NCBI GenBank assembly: GCA_903920205.1
Contig: CAIXLI010000175.1
Location: forward strand, 1 to 52,054
Length of the DNA: 52,054 nucleotides
From: an uncultured Pseudomonadota bacterium
GTDB lineage: Bacteria > Pseudomonadota > Alphaproteobacteria > UBA9219
Direction: 5' to 3'
Made by a program: the position numbers and the translations under genes
Shown here: positions 30,820-40,274 of the stretch, in pieces
Layout of the letters: each line of letters opens with the position of its first letter
Numbering within the stretch: the first letter of the stretch is position 1
Notes under the pieces: model-generated
The model's database searches: none
Seen by the model: only the letters and a program-made list of their open reading frames with translations
What the model was told of the DNA's origin: nothing

Positions 30820-31590
30820 ATGAAAAAACTGACCGCCGCCTTCGGCATGATGCTCGCGCTTACCGCCTGTTCCTACGAACAAGCGCCCCCGCTCCCCGTC
30901 AGTCATGTCTTGCCGCCGAAAATCGCGCTGAATGTACGCGCAGTTAATCTGGCGGATCGCAGCGGCATACAGCCACCCAACTCGCCCTACAGCACCAATC
31001 ACTTTACCCCAACGATTGCCGAGGCGATCAAGCAATGGGCGGGCGACCGCTTGCAGGCCGTTGGGCAAAACGGACAAGCCATTATCGTTATCAAGGACGC
31101 GTCTCTGACCGCCCAACCTTTGGCGGTCAAGGACGGCTTTGACAGCTGGTTCACGCGCCAGCAGGGTTTGAAATATATGGGCCATGCCGATGTTTCTATC
31201 GAAGCTTCCGGCTCTACCGGCTTTGCGGTGACGGATGCCTCGGCTTCCCGCGTTTTGACCTTGCCGGAAAATCCGACCGCCATGGAAAAACAGGACGCCT
31301 ATTACACGATGCTGAACGGCCTGATGAAGGATTTGGGAGAAAACCTCGACTCCGGCATTCAAGCGCATATGGGCAACTTCATCACGACAGCGCCTATTTA
31401 CGGCTCGACGGCGGTTCCCACAGCAGCGCCCCGCGCCTCCGTGCAATCGACGGTCGATCAGGATGTGACCGCGCCCGAAGCCCCGTCTTCGTTTGACACA
31501 TCGCCTTCGACGATCGAAGCCGCCCCTGCGCCCGCACCAGCGTCTTCGCATCAGGGAGTCGTTATCCCTCTTTCCGGTGGAGGAAGGTAG
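30820..31590 (+). CDS. lipoprotein of unknown function
   Basis: This 256-residue protein has a signal peptide with lipobox LTAC (Cys about 17). The mature domain (about 30-185) alternates strands and helices; recognisable pieces are PPKIALNVRAVNLADRSG, AIKQWAGDRLQAVG and GQAIIVIKDASLT. It ends in a Pro/Ala/Ser-rich tail (about 190-256). The order of elements recalls small outer-membrane lipoproteins with a conserved IKQWAxxR helix, but I cannot name the family. The ATG at 30820 is preceded by GTGGAG; the ORF-track start 15 bases upstream is less likely. It lies in front of the Gtr-type cassette with a 113-base gap. Confidence 0.75.
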   Translation: MKKLTAAFGMMLALTACSYEQAPPLPVSHVLPPKIALNVRAVNLADRSGIQPPNSPYSTNHFTPTIAEAIKQWAGDRLQAVGQNGQAIIVIKDASLTAQPLAVKDGFDSWFTRQQGLKYMGHADVSIEASGSTGFAVTDASASRVLTLPENPTAMEKQDAYYTMLNGLMKDLGENLDSGIQAHMGNFITTAPIYGSTAVPTAAPRASVQSTVDQDVTAPEAPSSFDTSPSTIEAAPAPAPASSHQGVVIPLSGGGR

Positions 31591-31703
31591 AAAGGGCATC
31601 GCACGCTCTTTCGACACCCCCTTATTTTAATCTCCCACCCTTGCGGATGATTCTCTTTCCTGCGGTGCGGCGGGTTACGTATTGACGCAGGATAAAGGCC
31701 GCC

Positions 31704-33347
31704 ATGTTCCTTATTCACCCCCCCCACTTTCTTCCTCCCAAGGGACATCGAGCACGGTCGCTAGCTTTGGCAATTTTGTTTGTGGCGCCCGTGGCCTTTG
31801 GGCTTTTGGCGCTGGCGTTGGGGCAGGATGCCAATTGGGATTTGCGTAACTATCATTTCTATAACGCTTATGCATTTCTGAACAACCGCTATGCGCAGGA
31901 TTTGTTGCCTTCGCAAACGCCCTATTTCTACAACCCGTTGATGGACGTTCCGTTCTTCACTTTGGCGACGCATGCTTCCGCGCGCGTGGCGGGGTTTGCG
32001 CTGGGGCTGGTGCAGGGATTGAATTTCGTCCTTCTTTTCCTTATCGCGCATGCTGTATTGATCGTGCCGAACCCGCGCCACAAAATTATCGTTTGCGCCG
32101 CTTTGGCTGCACTGGGCATGTTGGGCGGCGGAGGCATCGCGCAAATCGGCACGACCTTTGGCGACAACGTTACAAGCCTAGGTGCGCTTCTTTCCGCCGC
32201 GCTGATCGTGCGCCACTTGGAACGTCTTTCGCTCGACATCGCGCCAAGGGCGTTCGGCTTGGCTTTGGCCTTTGGCATTCCTGCGGGCATGATGATGGGA
32301 TTGAAACTACCCGCCGTCATTTACGCCGTCGGATTGTGCGGCGGCTTGCTGTTCACCGGCGGAGGGTGGAGGCGCGGCGTCATGCTAAGTTTTGCCTTCG
32401 GCCTTGGCGTTCTGTCGGGATGCGCGGTGACGCTGGGGCATTGGGCGACTTTTCTGCAAAGCCATTTCGGCAGCCCCCTTTTCCCCTATTTCAACGATCT
32501 TTTCCATTCGCCCCTCGCGCCGCCCGTTAGCGCCCGCGACACCCAATTCGCCCCGCACAGCTGGAGCGACCTCCTGTTGATGCCCTTCCTATTCGCCCAT
32601 AGCCCCTATCGGGTCGGCGAGATCGAATGGCGCGATTGGCGTTTGCCTATCCTTTATGTTCTGTTGCCCGTGGCTCTGATCTTGCGCATGTTTTTCGGAC
32701 GCAATAGGGCGGCTCCCGACGCGGTCGCCGCGCCTTATGCGGCGAGGTATCTGCTGGTCAGCTTTTCGCTGGCCTATGGCGTGTGGCTAACACTATTCTC
32801 AATCTATCGCTACGCCGTGACACTGGAAATGATCGCGCCGCTTTTGATCGTTTTCGCGGTCGGCATGCTCCCTTTGAAACTATCGACGCGGGCTTTGGTG
32901 ACGGCATTTATTCTTGCGGTCATTTCCGCCTCGATCCAACCGGGCAATTGGCATCGGCGCGAGGCTTGGCTTGACCGCTTTGTCGAAGCGCGGATTCCCG
33001 ATTTGGGCGATACTTCGCACCTGATGATTCTGATGGCGGGTATGGAACCCTATTCCCACCTGATTCCTGAATTTCCGCCGGAAGTTTCGTTCACGCGCAT
33101 CCAAAGCAACTTTTCAAGCCCCGAGCAGGACAAGGGCATCAACCGCTTGCTACATGAACGCATCGACGCCCACCGCGCCGCAGGAGGCAGGTTTATGATG
33201 CTGATCCCCCTGTGGCAGCATCAGGTTGCCGACGACGCGTTAGCCTTTTTTGGCCTTAAATTAGCCTCACAAAAATGCCTGAACGTGACGGACAGGCTTT
33301 TTGATGATAAGCAGGTGAGCCTGTGCCCCATTGTCTCTAAGGAATGA
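31704..33347 (+). CDS. polytopic membrane glycosyltransferase-like protein (GT-C fold, GtrC-like)
   Basis: This 547-residue protein has about ten to twelve hydrophobic segments and a soluble C-terminal part. An Asp-rich first periplasmic loop after helix 1 (GQDANWDLRNYHFYNAYAFL) fits the acidic catalytic loop of GT-C enzymes that use polyprenyl-phosphate sugars. Together with the next two genes (GtrB-like, GtrA) it makes a Gtr-type cassette, in which this would be the specific transferase moving the sugar onto a surface glycan in the periplasm. It runs into the GtrB-like gene with a gap of only seven bases. The acceptor is unknown. Confidence 0.7.
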   Translation: MFLIHPPHFLPPKGHRARSLALAILFVAPVAFGLLALALGQDANWDLRNYHFYNAYAFLNNRYAQDLLPSQTPYFYNPLMDVPFFTLATHASARVAGFALGLVQGLNFVLLFLIAHAVLIVPNPRHKIIVCAALAALGMLGGGGIAQIGTTFGDNVTSLGALLSAALIVRHLERLSLDIAPRAFGLALAFGIPAGMMMGLKLPAVIYAVGLCGGLLFTGGGWRRGVMLSFAFGLGVLSGCAVTLGHWATFLQSHFGSPLFPYFNDLFHSPLAPPVSARDTQFAPHSWSDLLLMPFLFAHSPYRVGEIEWRDWRLPILYVLLPVALILRMFFGRNRAAPDAVAAPYAARYLLVSFSLAYGVWLTLFSIYRYAVTLEMIAPLLIVFAVGMLPLKLSTRALVTAFILAVISASIQPGNWHRREAWLDRFVEARIPDLGDTSHLMILMAGMEPYSHLIPEFPPEVSFTRIQSNFSSPEQDKGINRLLHERIDAHRAAGGRFMMLIPLWQHQVADDALAFFGLKLASQKCLNVTDRLFDDKQVSLCPIVSKE

Positions 33348-33354
33348 GTGCTTC

Positions 33355-34290
33355 ATGACCAGAACCGCCGTCTTGATCCCTTGCTATAACGAAGAAGCAG
33401 CGGTCGCCAAAGTCGTCGCCGATTTCCTCAAAACTCTGCCAGATGCGGATATTTATGTTTACGACAACAATTCGCGCGACCGTACGATCGAAGTCGCCAA
33501 ACAGGCTGGCGCCATTGTCCGCAGCGAACCGTTGCAGGGAAAAGGCAATGTCGTGCGCCGGATGTTCGCCGATGTCGAAGCCGATATTTATGTAATGGTG
33601 GATGGCGACGCGACCTATGACGCCGCCTCGGCCCCGAAAATGATCGAAGCCTTGCGCCGCGATTCGCTCGATATGGTCAATGGCGTACGCGTTACCGATA
33701 TTGAAAAAGCCTATCGCCCGGGGCATCGCTTTGGCAATTGGCTTTTAACCAGCATGGTGTCGTGGATTTTTGGCAGCCGTTTTTCCGATATGCTGTCGGG
33801 CTATCGCGTGATGTCGCGGCGTTATGTTAAAAGCTTTCCCGCTCTTTCCGCGGGATTCGAGACCGAAACAGAATTGACGGTTCACGCGCTGGAACTGCGG
33901 ATGCCGATTCTTGAAATCGCCACGCCCTATAAAGACCGTCCCGAAGGTTCCATTAGCAAACTTAGTACATTCAAGGACGGATTCCGCATTTTGTGGACGA
34001 TCATCGTTTTGGTGAAGGAAGAAAGGCCGATGCAGTTCTTCTCGCTGCTTGCGCTGTTCTTCGTTATCATCTCGACCGCGCTTATTATTCCGATCTTCGT
34101 TGGCTATATGGAAACGGGCTTGGTGCCGCGCTTGCCAACGGCGGTGTTGTCGATGGGCCTGATGATCGTAGCGTTCCTGTGTCTGACTTGCGGACTGATC
34201 CTCGACACCGTCACGCGTGGGCGGAGGGAGATGAAGCGCATGCGCTATCTGAACATCCCCGCCCCGCAAACGACCGATAGCGCCGCATGA
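33355..34290 (+). CDS. GtrB-like polyprenyl-phosphate glycosyltransferase (GT2)
   Basis: This 311-residue protein has a GT2 catalytic domain (about 1-215) with TAVLIPCYNEEAAVAKVVAD, DIYVYDNNSRDRTIEVAKQA, the MVDGDATYD acidic motif and the RYVKSFPALSAGFETETELT segment. Two C-terminal membrane helices follow (about 230-295). This is the DPM1/GtrB layout that loads a sugar onto polyprenyl phosphate at the inner face of the membrane. AAGGAATG precedes the ATG at 33355; the TTG at 33331 in the ORF track is upstream of the ribosome site. Its stop overlaps the GtrA start by four bases (ATGA). Confidence 0.88.
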   Translation: MTRTAVLIPCYNEEAAVAKVVADFLKTLPDADIYVYDNNSRDRTIEVAKQAGAIVRSEPLQGKGNVVRRMFADVEADIYVMVDGDATYDAASAPKMIEALRRDSLDMVNGVRVTDIEKAYRPGHRFGNWLLTSMVSWIFGSRFSDMLSGYRVMSRRYVKSFPALSAGFETETELTVHALELRMPILEIATPYKDRPEGSISKLSTFKDGFRILWTIIVLVKEERPMQFFSLLALFFVIISTALIIPIFVGYMETGLVPRLPTAVLSMGLMIVAFLCLTCGLILDTVTRGRREMKRMRYLNIPAPQTTDSAA

Positions 34291-34715
34291 TGACCGCGCA
34301 TAAAAGCTCTTGGAACGATTGGCGCGAAACCGCGCTGCAGTTTTTCAAATTTGGCATTGTTGGCGGCGTCGGCTTTGTCGTTGATAGCGCCATGCTTTAT
34401 ATCGGCATCGGGGCGCTGGGTCTGGGGCGCGTCGCGGCGGGATTCTTTTCGTTTCCCTTTGCCGTGACGGCAACATGGATCGGCAATCGCCGCTTTACTT
34501 TCAGCGACGCGCCGCCGATGCCCGCCGCCCGACAGCTCGCCAAATTCGCCGCCGTCTGCGCCGTGGGACTGATCTTCAATCGTGGAACCTATAGCCTGTT
34601 GGTCAGCACAATCCCCTTCGTCTACGACTACCCTATTATTGGTCTTTTGGCAGGCACCGGCGTGAGCATGTTTTTTAACTTCTTTGCTTCCAGAAGGCAT
34701 GTGTTTGGAAGGTGA
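34287..34715 (+). CDS. GtrA-family membrane protein (putative lipid-sugar flippase)
   Basis: This 142-residue protein has four membrane helices and the GtrA core: FFKFGIVGGVGFVVDSAMLY, then FPFAVTATWIGNRRFTF and a final FFNFFASRRHVF. GtrA proteins are thought to flip undecaprenyl-phosphate-linked sugar to the periplasm. The four-base overlap with the GtrB-like gene shows translational coupling and supports a gtr cassette (here in the order C-B-A). After it the DNA becomes AT-rich for about 150 bases. Confidence 0.88.
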   Translation: MMTAHKSSWNDWRETALQFFKFGIVGGVGFVVDSAMLYIGIGALGLGRVAAGFFSFPFAVTATWIGNRRFTFSDAPPMPAARQLAKFAAVCAVGLIFNRGTYSLLVSTIPFVYDYPIIGLLAGTGVSMFFNFFASRRHVFGR

Positions 34716-34864
34716 GGGGGCCAACTGCGCCAACAAGAATAGGAAAGATCAAAATGCTTGAGTTTCGGAAAGAGGATTATGCAACAATTTACTCTCAACC
34801 AGATAAGTGATAAAATGAAGGGCAATTTCGGGACGGCTTATTTATAATATATACATTATGGTTA

Positions 34865-35533
34865 ATGATGTTAAGGGCGCTTCATTTATCTATTGATCTT
34901 TCCCATAAATCAAAAAAATTTTTTTTGGGCAACGATTTTGATCGTGTTGTGTCGGGCAGCGTTGCCCTCACAGAAGGACTGCGTCCCCGCAATGTCCCGA
35001 CTATCATTGTTGGTTTCTTCAAAACAGGCTCACCCCCCTTTGGTTCGCTGAAGGAAGTCGAATCTTCGCTTGGCAATGGCGGTTATTACCCGAACGCCGT
35101 TACGCGTAAAATGGCTATCCCCATCCCCGAGGATAGCCGGATCGCAATAAAATCGACCGTCTCGGCCCGGCACCACCCGAGGCTGTTTGAATATATTAGC
35201 CGAGAATCCCCGGAAATACTTATCTTGAGCGGCGTTTTTGAAGCCTACGAAAACACGTCTGATGCAGTAGATGTTGCTTGTGTAAGCGCAAGTGCCCGCG
35301 ATTTTTGCGCCCTTGGCTATCGAGTGATCATCGCTTCCGAAACGACGAACGCTAATTACCGGTATTCTGGAGGATTTTCAATGCCCCCACAAAGCATTCA
35401 ACAACGAAAACAAGTCCACACGCCGATGGGCGTTGAAATTATGCCTATACAGGAAATTTTAGAAGAACTTGCGCCTCATCACGCCAGATTGAACCACCCT
35501 CCGTCGAGCCGGTCCCTACATCCATGTGGTTAA
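34865..35533 (+). CDS. divergent isochorismatase-like hydrolase
   Basis: This 222-residue protein has the outline of the cysteine hydrolase/isochorismatase fold: an early strand with Asp (RALHLSIDLSHKS), PEILILSGVFEAYENTSDAV with the strand before the nucleophile, DVACVSASARDFCALGYRVI with the likely catalytic Cys, and the following strand IIASETTNA. The Lys of the Asp-Lys-Cys triad is not clear; IAIKSTVSA is a candidate. The family hydrolyses amides or ethers, but the substrate cannot be deduced. The start has no strong ribosome site, and the upstream 150 bases are AT-rich, unlike neighbouring genes. It could be recently acquired or partly decayed. Confidence 0.55.
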   Translation: MMLRALHLSIDLSHKSKKFFLGNDFDRVVSGSVALTEGLRPRNVPTIIVGFFKTGSPPFGSLKEVESSLGNGGYYPNAVTRKMAIPIPEDSRIAIKSTVSARHHPRLFEYISRESPEILILSGVFEAYENTSDAVDVACVSASARDFCALGYRVIIASETTNANYRYSGGFSMPPQSIQQRKQVHTPMGVEIMPIQEILEELAPHHARLNHPPSSRSLHPCG

Positions 35534-35755
35534 CCCTTGACGATGGGCCATGTTTTTTAACATTTCAGACACAGACAGCTTTGCCGCGAGACAGGGTGAA
35601 GTAGTTCAACCGTACAGGCATCCTTATATGGAAAATCGCTTGTTTCTCTAGCAAAATCGGTGGCTTATTCCTGTCTTGTTCGGATGGAGCTCACACCATC
35701 GGTCCTTCCACTAGCGAGATATCCACAATCCCCGTCGAATCCTTGTTTTTGCCTC

Positions 35756-35785
35756 CTTGATATGGTCAGCTTACACACCATATCT
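35756..35785 (+). promoter_or_regulatory. sigma-32-like heat-shock promoter upstream of lon
   Basis: CTTGAT (35756-35761), a 14-base spacer, then CACCATATCT (35776-35785) matches the RpoH pattern CTTGAA-N13-15-CCCCATnT closely. It lies 35 bases before the lon ATG. The preceding 220 bases (35534-35755) contain no gene I can support. Confidence 0.6.
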
Positions 35786-35819
35786 GTTCCTCGAATAAGA
35801 GGACTTGAAAGGATTTTGC

Positions 35820-38231
35820 ATGGAAACGCAACCTGCGGGCGGCGCTTTATACCCTATTCTTCCGTTGCGCGACATCGTCGTATTTCCGCATATGGTTGTG
35901 CCCTTGTTCGTCGGGCGCGAGAAATCCGTGCGCGCGCTGGAAGACGTGATGCAAGACGACAAGCATATCCTGATGCTGACGCAAAAAGCGTCTTCGCAGG
36001 AAGATCCAACGCGCGAGGATCTTTACACCATTGGCACTGTCGGCACCGTATTGCAGCTTTTGAAGCTTCCTGACGGAACAGTCAAAGTTTTGGTCGAAGG
36101 CACACACCGCGCCAAGGTTACACAATTCACGCAAAACCCAGATTTCTTTCAGGCCTTCGCCGAACCCATCGATGAATTCGCCGGAGACAGGGGCGAATTG
36201 GACGCCATCGCCCGTGCCGTGGTTGGCCAATTCGACCAATATATCCGTTTAAACAAAAAAATTACGCCTGAAGTCTTGGTCACGGTCAACCAGATCGACG
36301 ACCCCGCCAAGCTTGCCGACACGATTGCCGCGCATCTGGCGTTAAAAATCTCGGACAAACAGGCTTTGCTGGAAGCCGCGTCAGTCAACCAAAGGCTGGA
36401 GCGCATTTTCGGCTTTATGGAAGGCGAGATTGACGTTTTGCAGGTGGAAAAGAAAATCCGCACCCGCGTCAAAAAGCAGATGGAGAAGACCCAGCGCGAT
36501 TATTATCTGAACGAGCAGATGAAGGCGATTCAGAAAGAATTGGGCGAAAGCGAAGACGGCAAGAACGAAGCTGACGATTATCAAAAACGCATCGCCGCCA
36601 AAAAGCTGACCAAAGAAGCCCGCGAAAAAGTCGACGCCGAGATCAAGAAGCTGAAAAGCATGAGTCCGATGTCGGCGGAAGCCACCGTCGTGCGCAATTA
36701 TCTGGACTGGATCGTCGGCATTCCGTGGCAGGAACGCACCCGCGTGCGCCGCGATTTGAAGGCCGCAGAAAAGATTCTCAACGAAGACCATTTCGGCTTG
36801 GACAAGGTCAAGGAACGTATTCTTGAATACCTTGCCGTGCAACATCGCCAAAGCAAGATTAAGGGACCGATTTTGTGCCTCGTAGGCCCTCCCGGCGTCG
36901 GCAAAACTTCGCTGGGCAAATCCATCGCCCGTGCGACGGGGCGCAACTTCGTGCGTATGTCATTGGGCGGCGTGCGCGACGAATCCGAAATTCGTGGGCA
37001 TCGCCGCACTTATATCGGATCCATGCCGGGCAAGATCGTACAGGGAATGAAGAAGGGCAAATCCTCCAATCCGCTGTTCCTGCTCGACGAAATCGACAAA
37101 CTGGGCGCGGATTGGCGCGGCGATCCTTCCGCCGCCTTGCTGGAAGTGCTTGACCCCGAACAGAACAACACGTTTAGCGATCATTATCTGGAAGTCGATT
37201 ATGACTTGTCCGACGTCATGTTCGTCTGCACTGCCAACACGCTGAAAATGCCACAGCCGCTTTTGGATCGCATGGAGATCATTCGTCTGTCAGGTTATAC
37301 CGAAGACGAAAAGATTGAAATCGCCACGCGCCATCTTTTTCCCAAAATTCAAAAGGACCACGGGTTTAAAAAGGGCGAGTTTTCCATGTCGGAAGACGCT
37401 TTGCGCGACCTGATCCGTTATTACACGCGGGAAGCAGGCGTACGTAGCCTTGAACGCGAAATCGCCAATCTCGCCCGTAAATCGCTGAAGGAAATCGTGT
37501 CGGGCAAGACCAAGTCGATGCATATCACGCGCCGTAATCTGGAAAAATATTCAGGCGTGAAGCGTTTCCGCTATGGCGAAGTCGAGCCGGAAGATTTGGT
37601 CGGCGTCACGACGGGTTTGGCTTGGACGGAAGTCGGCGGCGAATTGCTGTCCATCGAAGCCGTCGGCATGCCCGGCAAAGGCAAGGTTACGACGACCGGC
37701 AAACTGGGCGAGGTGATGAAGGAATCCGTGCAAGCAGCGGAAAGCTACGTCAAAGCCCGCGCTATTGCTTTCGGGCTGAAGCCGACATCACTCGACAAAC
37801 GCGATATCCATGTCCATGTTCCCGAAGGCGCGACCCCCAAAGACGGGCCGAGCGCGGGCGTCGCCATGGTTACGTCTATTGTTTCCGTTTTGACCGGCAT
37901 TCCTGTGCGCAAGGACGTGGCGATGACGGGCGAAATCACGCTGCGCGGACGCGTGTTACCCATCGGCGGGTTAAAGGAAAAACTTTTGGCAGCGCTGCGC
38001 GGCGGCATCACCACTGTGCTAATCCCCAAGGAAAACGAAAAAGACCTCAGCGAAATTCCTGACAACGTGAAAAAGGGCATGAGCATCCTTTTGATGAACA
38101 CCGTCGACGAAGTGCTGAAACACGCTCTTGTGCGCCCCGTCGTTCCGATCGAATGGGACGAAAACATTGAGGCCGAAGCCATCGCCGCCGATAAGGCGAA
38201 AAGCGGTGCGGGAGATGTTGTGAAGCATTAG
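35820..38231 (+). CDS. lon: ATP-dependent protease La
   Basis: This 803-residue protease has the full Lon layout: an N-terminal substrate-binding domain (from [20 protein letters not shown], about 1-205), a helical linker, the AAA+ module with Walker [10 protein letters not shown] (about 355) and Walker [10 protein letters not shown], and the C-terminal Ser-Lys protease domain with catalytic Ser in [10 protein letters not shown] and Lys in [10 protein letters not shown]. Lon degrades misfolded and regulatory proteins in the cytosol, in alphaproteobacteria including cell-cycle factors. GAAAGGATTTTGC precedes the ATG; the ORF-track start at TTG 35805 overlaps that ribosome site. A heat-shock-like promoter lies just upstream. 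Confidence 0.97.
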   Translation: METQPAGGALYPILPLRDIVVFPHMVVPLFVGREKSVRALEDVMQDDKHILMLTQKASSQEDPTREDLYTIGTVGTVLQLLKLPDGTVKVLVEGTHRAKVTQFTQNPDFFQAFAEPIDEFAGDRGELDAIARAVVGQFDQYIRLNKKITPEVLVTVNQIDDPAKLADTIAAHLALKISDKQALLEAASVNQRLERIFGFMEGEIDVLQVEKKIRTRVKKQMEKTQRDYYLNEQMKAIQKELGESEDGKNEADDYQKRIAAKKLTKEAREKVDAEIKKLKSMSPMSAEATVVRNYLDWIVGIPWQERTRVRRDLKAAEKILNEDHFGLDKVKERILEYLAVQHRQSKIKGPILCLVGPPGVGKTSLGKSIARATGRNFVRMSLGGVRDESEIRGHRRTYIGSMPGKIVQGMKKGKSSNPLFLLDEIDKLGADWRGDPSAALLEVLDPEQNNTFSDHYLEVDYDLSDVMFVCTANTLKMPQPLLDRMEIIRLSGYTEDEKIEIATRHLFPKIQKDHGFKKGEFSMSEDALRDLIRYYTREAGVRSLEREIANLARKSLKEIVSGKTKSMHITRRNLEKYSGVKRFRYGEVEPEDLVGVTTGLAWTEVGGELLSIEAVGMPGKGKVTTTGKLGEVMKESVQAAESYVKARAIAFGLKPTSLDKRDIHVHVPEGATPKDGPSAGVAMVTSIVSVLTGIPVRKDVAMTGEITLRGRVLPIGGLKEKLLAALRGGITTVLIPKENEKDLSEIPDNVKKGMSILLMNTVDEVLKHALVRPVVPIEWDENIEAEAIAADKAKSGAGDVVKH

Positions 38232-38255
38232 GAGAAGTGGGCCAGGGGCGACACA

Positions 38256-38284
38256 TTGCCTTGGTTCCCTGCCTCTGATAGGGT
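38256..38284 (+). promoter_or_regulatory. candidate promoter of GT2 array gene 1
   Basis: TTGCCT (38256-38261), 17 bases, TAGGGT (38279-38284), inside a CTCTGnTAGGGTCGG block that recurs before array gene 2. The ATG at 38320 has no clear ribosome site. Confidence 0.45.
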
Positions 38285-38319
38285 CGGCGTCATGTCCCGC
38301 CGTGCTCCGCCTCTGCCCT

Positions 38320-39246
38320 ATGATTGAAATCAGCGTTAACCTTGCGACCCATAATCGCGCCGCGTTTCTGGAGCCATGCCTTATCGGCCTGTGCGAACAA
38401 ACGCTTGCCCCGTCGCGCTATGAAATTTGCGTGGTTGCCAACGCCTGCACCGACTCGACGCCCGAAGTTGTGCAAAAAATCGCAGCGCTTTATCCCTATC
38501 ATCGAATCTTTATGGTATGCGAACCAATTCCTGGGGTTTCGCGTGCGCGCAATCGAGGACTGAGCGCAACGAGGGCGCCGCTGATTGCAATGGTCGATGA
38601 TGATGAAATTGTTTATCCTGATTGGCTCGAAAAATTTATCGCCCGTTTTGACGCCTTTGATTCTAGTGTCGCCGTCATCGGCGGCGAGGTTGAACCGATT
38701 TGGGCAGGCGCCAAGCCGGAATGGGTAACGTCGCGCATGGAACTTTTTTTGTCGGCGGCCACAGGATTGGGTTCGGAGCCACGTTTTCTGATCGAGGGAG
38801 AATCGACGTTCGAGGGCAATAGCTGCTATCGCCGCTCTGTAATCGAGCAGGCAGGCGGTTTCCCTGAAGAGCTAGGACGTGTCGGCTCTTGTCTTTTATC
38901 AGGGGAACACGCTGTTGAATCCTACATCAGGGGAAACGGGGGGCGCATCTTCTTTGATCCGGCCATCATTCTCCGTCACAATATTCACGCGGACAGGGTG
39001 CGCCCGTTGTGGCTTCGACGCCGCCTTTTTTGGCAGGGCGTGTCCAGCGCGGCTATCCGGTTCTATCAAATTAGACACAATCTTCCAGTGACGAAGGAGT
39101 TTTTCCTTACTTTGCCGTTAAAGCCTGAGAACTGGGATTTTATTAGGAACGACACGCCGGACGCGTTGGAAGAAAGTATGTTCCTTTTTTACTGCCTCGG
39201 CTTCACTCTCGCTTTGACGGGGATTTTCCCTATCGACAATGTATAA
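38320..39246 (+). CDS. family 2 glycosyltransferase, tandem array gene 1
   Basis: This 308-residue soluble GT2 protein has a nucleotide-sugar fold at the N-terminus (MIEISVNLATHNRAAFLEPC, then EICVVANACTDSTPEVV), the GVSRARNRGL motif and the metal-binding DDDE in MVDDDEIVYPDWLEKF. The C-terminal part has conserved GNSCYRRSVIE and HADRVRPLWLRRRLFWQG. There is no membrane segment. It is one of four adjacent paralogues; the first 60 bases are nearly identical to those of gene 2. The ORF-track start (38302) is upstream; I use the ATG at 38320, which gives the same N-terminus as its paralogues. It probably builds a surface polysaccharide or glycan, but acceptor and sugar are unknown. Confidence 0.85.
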   Translation: MIEISVNLATHNRAAFLEPCLIGLCEQTLAPSRYEICVVANACTDSTPEVVQKIAALYPYHRIFMVCEPIPGVSRARNRGLSATRAPLIAMVDDDEIVYPDWLEKFIARFDAFDSSVAVIGGEVEPIWAGAKPEWVTSRMELFLSAATGLGSEPRFLIEGESTFEGNSCYRRSVIEQAGGFPEELGRVGSCLLSGEHAVESYIRGNGGRIFFDPAIILRHNIHADRVRPLWLRRRLFWQGVSSAAIRFYQIRHNLPVTKEFFLTLPLKPENWDFIRNDTPDALEESMFLFYCLGFTLALTGIFPIDNV

Positions 39247-39266
39247 TTGACTGCGGTTTCGTGGAG

Positions 39267-39295
39267 TTGCTTTGGGCTGGTGGCTCTGTTAGGGT
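39267..39295 (+). promoter_or_regulatory. candidate promoter of GT2 array gene 2
   Basis: TTGCTT (39267-39272), 17 bases, TAGGGT (39290-39295). The -10 region and its surroundings (CTCTGTTAGGGTCGG) match the block before array gene 1, so the promoter seems to have been duplicated with the gene. Confidence 0.45.
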
Positions 39296-39335
39296 CGGAG
39301 GCTCTTTTCTTTCGCCCTCTCCCCTTTTTTGCCGC

Positions 39336-40274
39336 ATGATTGAAATCAGCGTTAACCTAGCGACCCATAACCGCGCCGCGTTTTTGGAGTCGTGCCTTAT
39401 CAGCCTGTGCGAACAAACGCTTGCCCCGTCGCGCTTTGAAATCTGCGTCGTCGCCAATGCCTGCATAGACACCACGCCGGAAGTTGTGCGGAAAATAGCG
39501 ACTCTGTATCCCGCTCATCGCGTATTTATGATCGAGGAACCTGTCCCGGGTCTGTCCCGCGCCCGTAATTGCGGATTACGATCGACACAAGCGCCGTTAG
39601 TTGCCCATATCGACGACGACGGAACCGTCTATCCGGACTGGCTGGAAAGGTTTATAGCCCGCTTCACCGAATTTGGCTCCACCCTCGCTGCCGTAAGCGG
39701 AGAAATCGAGCCAGTTTGGGAAAGCCCCAGACCGGCATGGCTTGTGGAAGACATGCTTCCTCCTTTATCGGCCAAAACGATGATGGGGGCGGAGCCGCGC
39801 TTTTTGAGCGAAGATGATTGGGCCATGGAGGGTAATTGCTGCTATCGACGTGCAGCGTTGGAGCAAGCGGGTAATTTTTCCGAAAACTTAGGTCGTGCAG
39901 GCGCTTGTTTGTTATCCGGCGAGGGGTGCCTTGAACACAACATCAGGAAAAACGGCGGCCGCCTTTTTTTTGACCCCAAGATCATTTTACGCCACTTTAT
40001 CCACGCCGATCGTTTACAGCCTTTATGGTTTCGTCAGCGTTATTTCTGGCAGGGCATCTCTTGCGTGGCGGTTCAACGGTACAAAGCCAAACACGGTTTG
40101 CCAACGGAAAAGGAGAAATTCCTTCGCCTTCCTCTGGAAAAGGAAGACTGGGGCTTTATTGAAAAAGATACGACGGACGCTATTGAAACCAGCATATCTC
40201 AATTTCACGATCTTGGCTTTGTTCTTGCCTTGAGTGGCATCATCCCTATAGAGCAGGAGGTATCTGCCAGATGA
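39336..40274 (+). CDS. family 2 glycosyltransferase, tandem array gene 2
   Basis: This 312-residue paralogue of gene 1 has the same layout: MIEISVNLATHNRAAFLESC, EICVVANACIDTTPEVV, GLSRARNCGL, HIDDDGTVYPDWLERF as the metal site, then GNCCYRRAALE and HADRLQPLWFRQRYFWQG. It is closer to gene 3 in its C-terminal two thirds (both carry WESPRPAW and EDDWxMEGNCCYRRAALE) and closer to gene 1 in its first 20 residues and upstream DNA, which suggests mosaic duplication or gene conversion. The ORF-track start at 39261 is inside the promoter region; the ATG at 39336 aligns with the paralogues. It overlaps gene 3 by four bases (ATGA). Confidence 0.85.
   Translation: MIEISVNLATHNRAAFLESCLISLCEQTLAPSRFEICVVANACIDTTPEVVRKIATLYPAHRVFMIEEPVPGLSRARNCGLRSTQAPLVAHIDDDGTVYPDWLERFIARFTEFGSTLAAVSGEIEPVWESPRPAWLVEDMLPPLSAKTMMGAEPRFLSEDDWAMEGNCCYRRAALEQAGNFSENLGRAGACLLSGEGCLEHNIRKNGGRLFFDPKIILRHFIHADRLQPLWFRQRYFWQGISCVAVQRYKAKHGLPTEKEKFLRLPLEKEDWGFIEKDTTDAIETSISQFHDLGFVLALSGIIPIEQEVSAR

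Noticed and set aside
34754-34840. Two micro-ORFs of 18 and 10 codons before the isochorismatase-like gene
   Set aside because: They are too short and unsupported; only one has a weak ribosome site, and neither looks like a known leader peptide.
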